Part shown: positions 61,893-64,000 of the stretch, in pieces | Layout of the letters: each line of letters starts with the position of its first letter | Position numbering within the stretch: position 1 is the first letter of the stretch | DNA from: Methylocystis echinoides | GTDB lineage: Bacteria; Pseudomonadota; Alphaproteobacteria; Rhizobiales; Beijerinckiaceae | Reading direction: 5' to 3' | Length of the DNA: 64,000 bases | Assembly: GCF_027923385.1 (NCBI RefSeq) | Contig: NZ_BSEC01000001.1 | Span: 1,376,501 to 1,440,500, forward strand | Made by a program: the position numbers and the translations under genes | The notes under the pieces: model-generated | The model's database searches: none | Told to the model about the DNA's origin: nothing | The model's input: only the letters and a program-made list of their open reading frames with translations

Positions 61893-62355
61893 CGCGGTGG
61901 TGAACGCTCGTTCCGGGGTGAGGTGAACGCTCCTTCACCGGCATGGGCGAACTTGCTTCCGCGGTTTCGGCGTCACCACCCTTCGCCGACGTGTCCTTGA
62001 GGATCCAAGCGTAACGGTTGGTGTTGTTTCCACCGCCGGCGCTTATCGTGAGATGGCCAGCGTCAGCCATCGCGCGCAGAGCTTTTTGGACGGCGCGATC
62101 GCTTGTGCCGAGCCTGCGCGCCAATGTCCCGACAGCTGGCCAGGCGTCGCCCGTTTTGCTGTTGAAGAAACCGTTCAGGACAATAGCCAGCCGTACCGCC
62201 GTTTTCGTCAGACTTTCGTCTGCGGCGACTTGCTCCAACCACATGATGCGGTCGCGAATAAATCTGGCTCCGGGGCGTTCGGGCACGCTGAGCGGAATGA
62301 CTTTCTCCGGCAGCGCGTCGTCGACGGCGCCCTCGGCGATTTTCAGTTCAGTCAT
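61837..62355 (-). CDS. Winged-helix replication-initiation protein, N-terminal part
   Basis: This 172-residue product (MTELKIAEGAVDDALPEKVI...) has a central winged helix-turn-helix (GDAWPAVGTLARRLGTSDRA and VQKALRAMADAGHLTISAGG) of the type found in phage and plasmid replication initiators. The C-terminal linker is encoded by three 23-bp iteron-like repeats. The start at MTELK was chosen because the relic at 17111 starts at the same place. The C-terminal domain continues in another frame (61371-61892), so the gene may be broken. Confidence 0.7.
   Translation of the reverse strand: MTELKIAEGAVDDALPEKVIPLSVPERPGARFIRDRIMWLEQVAADESLTKTAVRLAIVLNGFFNSKTGDAWPAVGTLARRLGTSDRAVQKALRAMADAGHLTISAGGGNNTNRYAWILKDTSAKGGDAETAEASSPMPVKERSPHPGTSVHHRGERAFTRILIWNPQKEPS
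61876..61939. repeat. Three 23-bp iteron-like palindromic repeats in the replication gene
   Basis: GGTGAACGCTCGTTCACC (61876), GGTGAACGCTCGTTCCGG (61899) and GGTGAACGCTCCTTCACC (61922) repeat at exactly 23-base steps. The first is a perfect 8-bp inverted repeat about a 2-base centre. Regular spacing of palindromic units inside an initiator gene is the pattern of an in-gene replication origin, as in the lambda O gene. Confidence 0.85.
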
Positions 62356-62919
62356 GCGAATGCAGCCTTTTTGGCCTATCCCCCGTCGGGCGAGCCATTG
62401 GTTTAACGGAGCGCAACGACAAAATGCCGGCCGCAGACGCCGATGTCGGTGCGGTCTACTCACGAGACGAGACGAGTCGCTCGTCGGCACCGCCACGCCC
62501 CCGTTACTAGCTTTGAGCCATTTGACCCGGCGGACAGGTGGCGCGCGGCATGGAGATCCAGGTCCAATACTGCTTCTCTCGTGCTGACCTTGCGATGCGT
62601 ATCGGCCGGCGTTCTCAGATTATTGAGCGCGCGGTTTTGGCGCAATAGTCATCGCCGAACAGACTGCCTCGCTTATCGTGATGTCAATGCACGCAGCCGT
62701 TTGCCTGTTCCTCTGGTCGTTCTCGTCTACCGGATGTGTTGCGCCGAAACCGCGCGCTCTTTACGACAGCTCCTGAAATGAGACGAATGACCTAGCCACG
62801 AACCGTCAGCGCCCTCCCACACGCCAAGTCGTCGAGCAGCCTCGACAGGAAGAAGATCCGCAGCGTCTATGGCGCCGGCTATGACGTCGCCCTCGGCAGA
62901 AACGACGGGATCGCGCGGG
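62356..62919. other. 564-base gap upstream of the replication and excisionase genes
   Basis: This stretch lies between the divergent replication genes and the excisionase gene. Short frames on both strands are unconvincing. It should contain the promoters and switch region of the element. No strong palindrome or terminator was recognised. Confidence 0.45.
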
Positions 62920-63306
62920 ATGACTCAGGACGCTAGACTCGGCTGGCTGCGTCTCGGGGAGGCCGCCGACCTCATCGGCGTGTCGATCAAGACGCTGCGT
63001 CGTGAAGCCACTCGGGGACGGTTGAGGACTTGGCGCGTCGGCAACAAGGACTTCACCTCCCTCGACGAGATTGAGCGGATGAAGGACACATGCCAGCAAA
63101 GCAAAAAGGAATCCACCTCTGGTTCAAGCCGCCGCGAGTCCACAAAGGATACGAAGAAAAGGGCGTCTGGCTCATCAAGGACGGTCGAAGAAATATCAGC
63201 ACAGGATGCGCTAAAGGCGAAATTGGAGAAGCTAACCGACGCCTCGCAGACTACGTCGCCGCGCAGCGGAAAGTCTCGCGGGTCGAACGTGATCTTTCTG
63301 AAATAA
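62920..63306 (+). CDS. Excisionase-type DNA-binding protein
   Basis: This 128-residue protein has a MerR/excisionase helix-turn-helix at its start (LGWLRLGEAADLIGVSIKTL then RREATRGRLRTWRVGNKDF), which favours excision in tyrosine-integrase elements. After DEIERMK the rest is Ser/Thr/Lys-rich and overlaps the integrase reading frame for 217 bases. That tail may be an overprinted sequence of no function. A second Met further upstream (62869) is possible. The next gene is the integrase. Confidence 0.75.
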   Translation: MTQDARLGWLRLGEAADLIGVSIKTLRREATRGRLRTWRVGNKDFTSLDEIERMKDTCQQSKKESTSGSSRRESTKDTKKRASGSSRTVEEISAQDALKAKLEKLTDASQTTSPRSGKSRGSNVIFLK

Positions 63307-64000
63307 AGGTCGCCGACGTGTTGAGCATTTACCTCGACGACAACGTCCCGCATGTCGGCTCGAAGCGCACCGCGCTGGGGTCGATCAAGCGCCTGAACGA
63401 GTTTTTCGGCGCGATGACGCTCGCCGAGGTCAACGGCAAGACCTGCAAGGCCTACGCCGAGTCGCGGCTCGGGCAGGGGCGGGTGCTGAAGGCCGGACCC
63501 GGCGGCGGCGGCGCGCGGCGCGATCTGCAGTCGCTCTCGGCGGCGATCAATTACCACGCCAAGATCGGCGCGCACCGGGGCGTCGTGAAGGTGATGAAGC
63601 CGCCCGCCGGCAAGGGCCGGGTGCGGTGGCTGGAGCGCGACGAGCTCGCGAAGCTCCTGTGGGTCTGTTATCGGAACGGGCAAGCCGACGGAGCGGCGCC
63701 CGCTTTTCCATCTGGTGCGCGTGCTGATGCTCGGCGTCTACACGGGCTCACGGCCGGGGGCGATCTTCAACGCCTCGTGGCTGGAGGGCATCCGCCTGTC
63801 CTTCGTCGACGTCGAGCGCGGGGTGTTCCACCGCCACGCCGCCGGCAAGGGCGAGACCAACAAGCGCCAGCCGCCGGTCAGGCTGCCGAGGAAACTGGTC
63901 GACCATCTGCGCCGCTGGCGGAAGGCCGACTTTGGCAAGAACCAGCCCTATGTCGTGATGTTCGACGGCATGCCGGTGGCGGACGTGAACAAGGCTCTGG
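63090..64000 (+). pseudogene. Tyrosine integrase (element 2), frameshifted and running off the window
   Basis: The N-terminal arm-binding and core-binding parts are complete (MPAKQKGIHLWFKPPRVHKG, GVWLIKDGRRNISTGCAKGE, and DLSEIKVADVLSIYLDD). After WVCYR one extra A (in CGGAACGGG, about 63673) shifts the frame. The sequence continues one base later as TGKPTERRPLFHLVRVLMLG, GVYTGSRPGAIFNASW, and so on to the edge. It closely resembles the truncated integrase at 51065-51997. The catalytic Tyr would lie beyond the window. Confidence 0.85.

Overview
The window looks like part of the genome of an alphaproteobacterial (Hyphomicrobiales-type) methylotroph, most likely a methanotroph relative. The evidence is high-GC coding, a lanthanide-type PQQ methanol dehydrogenase (XoxF) next to a dedicated c-type cytochrome, rhizobial-style outer-membrane barrels, Rrf2 regulators, and a promoter matching the alphaproteobacterial EcfG general-stress consensus. 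The species cannot be read from this sequence alone.

Layout. 0-7 kb: two tandem membrane-anchored SGNH hydrolases, a SemiSWEET-like protein, xoxF plus cytochrome c with strong terminators, and small exported proteins. 7-14 kb: a histidine-kinase fragment without its ATPase domain, a doubly broken copper nitrite reductase (nirK), a Tat-exported lipase between two paralogous Gly/Tyr-rich proteins, and an outer-membrane barrel. 14.9-17.1 kb: a mobile-DNA graveyard with IS5-like and IS110 fragments, a complete 934-bp IS5-family element, and the relic of a phage/plasmid-type replication gene with four iteron-like repeats. 17.3-29 kb: a PepSY membrane protein, TPR and MORN proteins, a small operon (arylsulfotransferase-like protein, two 58-residue proteins, cupin), an Rrf2 regulator, TonB-ExbB-ExbD, a barrel and a TonB-dependent receptor. 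This reads as an outer-membrane uptake block with unknown ligand.

29.3-37.3 kb: nine co-directional genes for periplasmic or membrane proteins. They are a DUF1549/DUF1553 protein with a CxxCH motif, a Tat-exported DUF1501 protein, an amicyanin-like cupredoxin, two cytochromes c', a dienelactone hydrolase, a rhodanese, a peroxiredoxin and a cytochrome b561. A palindrome precedes the set and a second Rrf2 gene lies nearby. This is the best candidate in the window for an uncharacterised redox system. 37.8-51 kb: an SH3 protein, an XRE-cupin regulator with its own palindrome, a GlcG/HbpS-like haem-binding protein, a two-pump RND efflux system (MdtABC-like), a PQQ sugar-dehydrogenase-like protein and a NodT-type outer-membrane factor.

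51-64 kb: integrated mobile DNA. An N-terminally deleted integrase lies beside the 3' half of a CAU-anticodon tRNA, which is an attachment-site scar. To its right are small phage-type genes, a large CheB-CheR-PAS-GAF-kinase-receiver protein, a second CheB protein, a NepR-like protein behind a consensus EcfG promoter, a serine resolvase, decayed replication genes with two further in-gene repeat arrays (21-bp and 23-bp periods), an excisionase and a second, frameshifted integrase that runs off the window. The arrangement fits two elements inserted in tandem at one tRNA, with the intact tRNA predicted just beyond the right edge.
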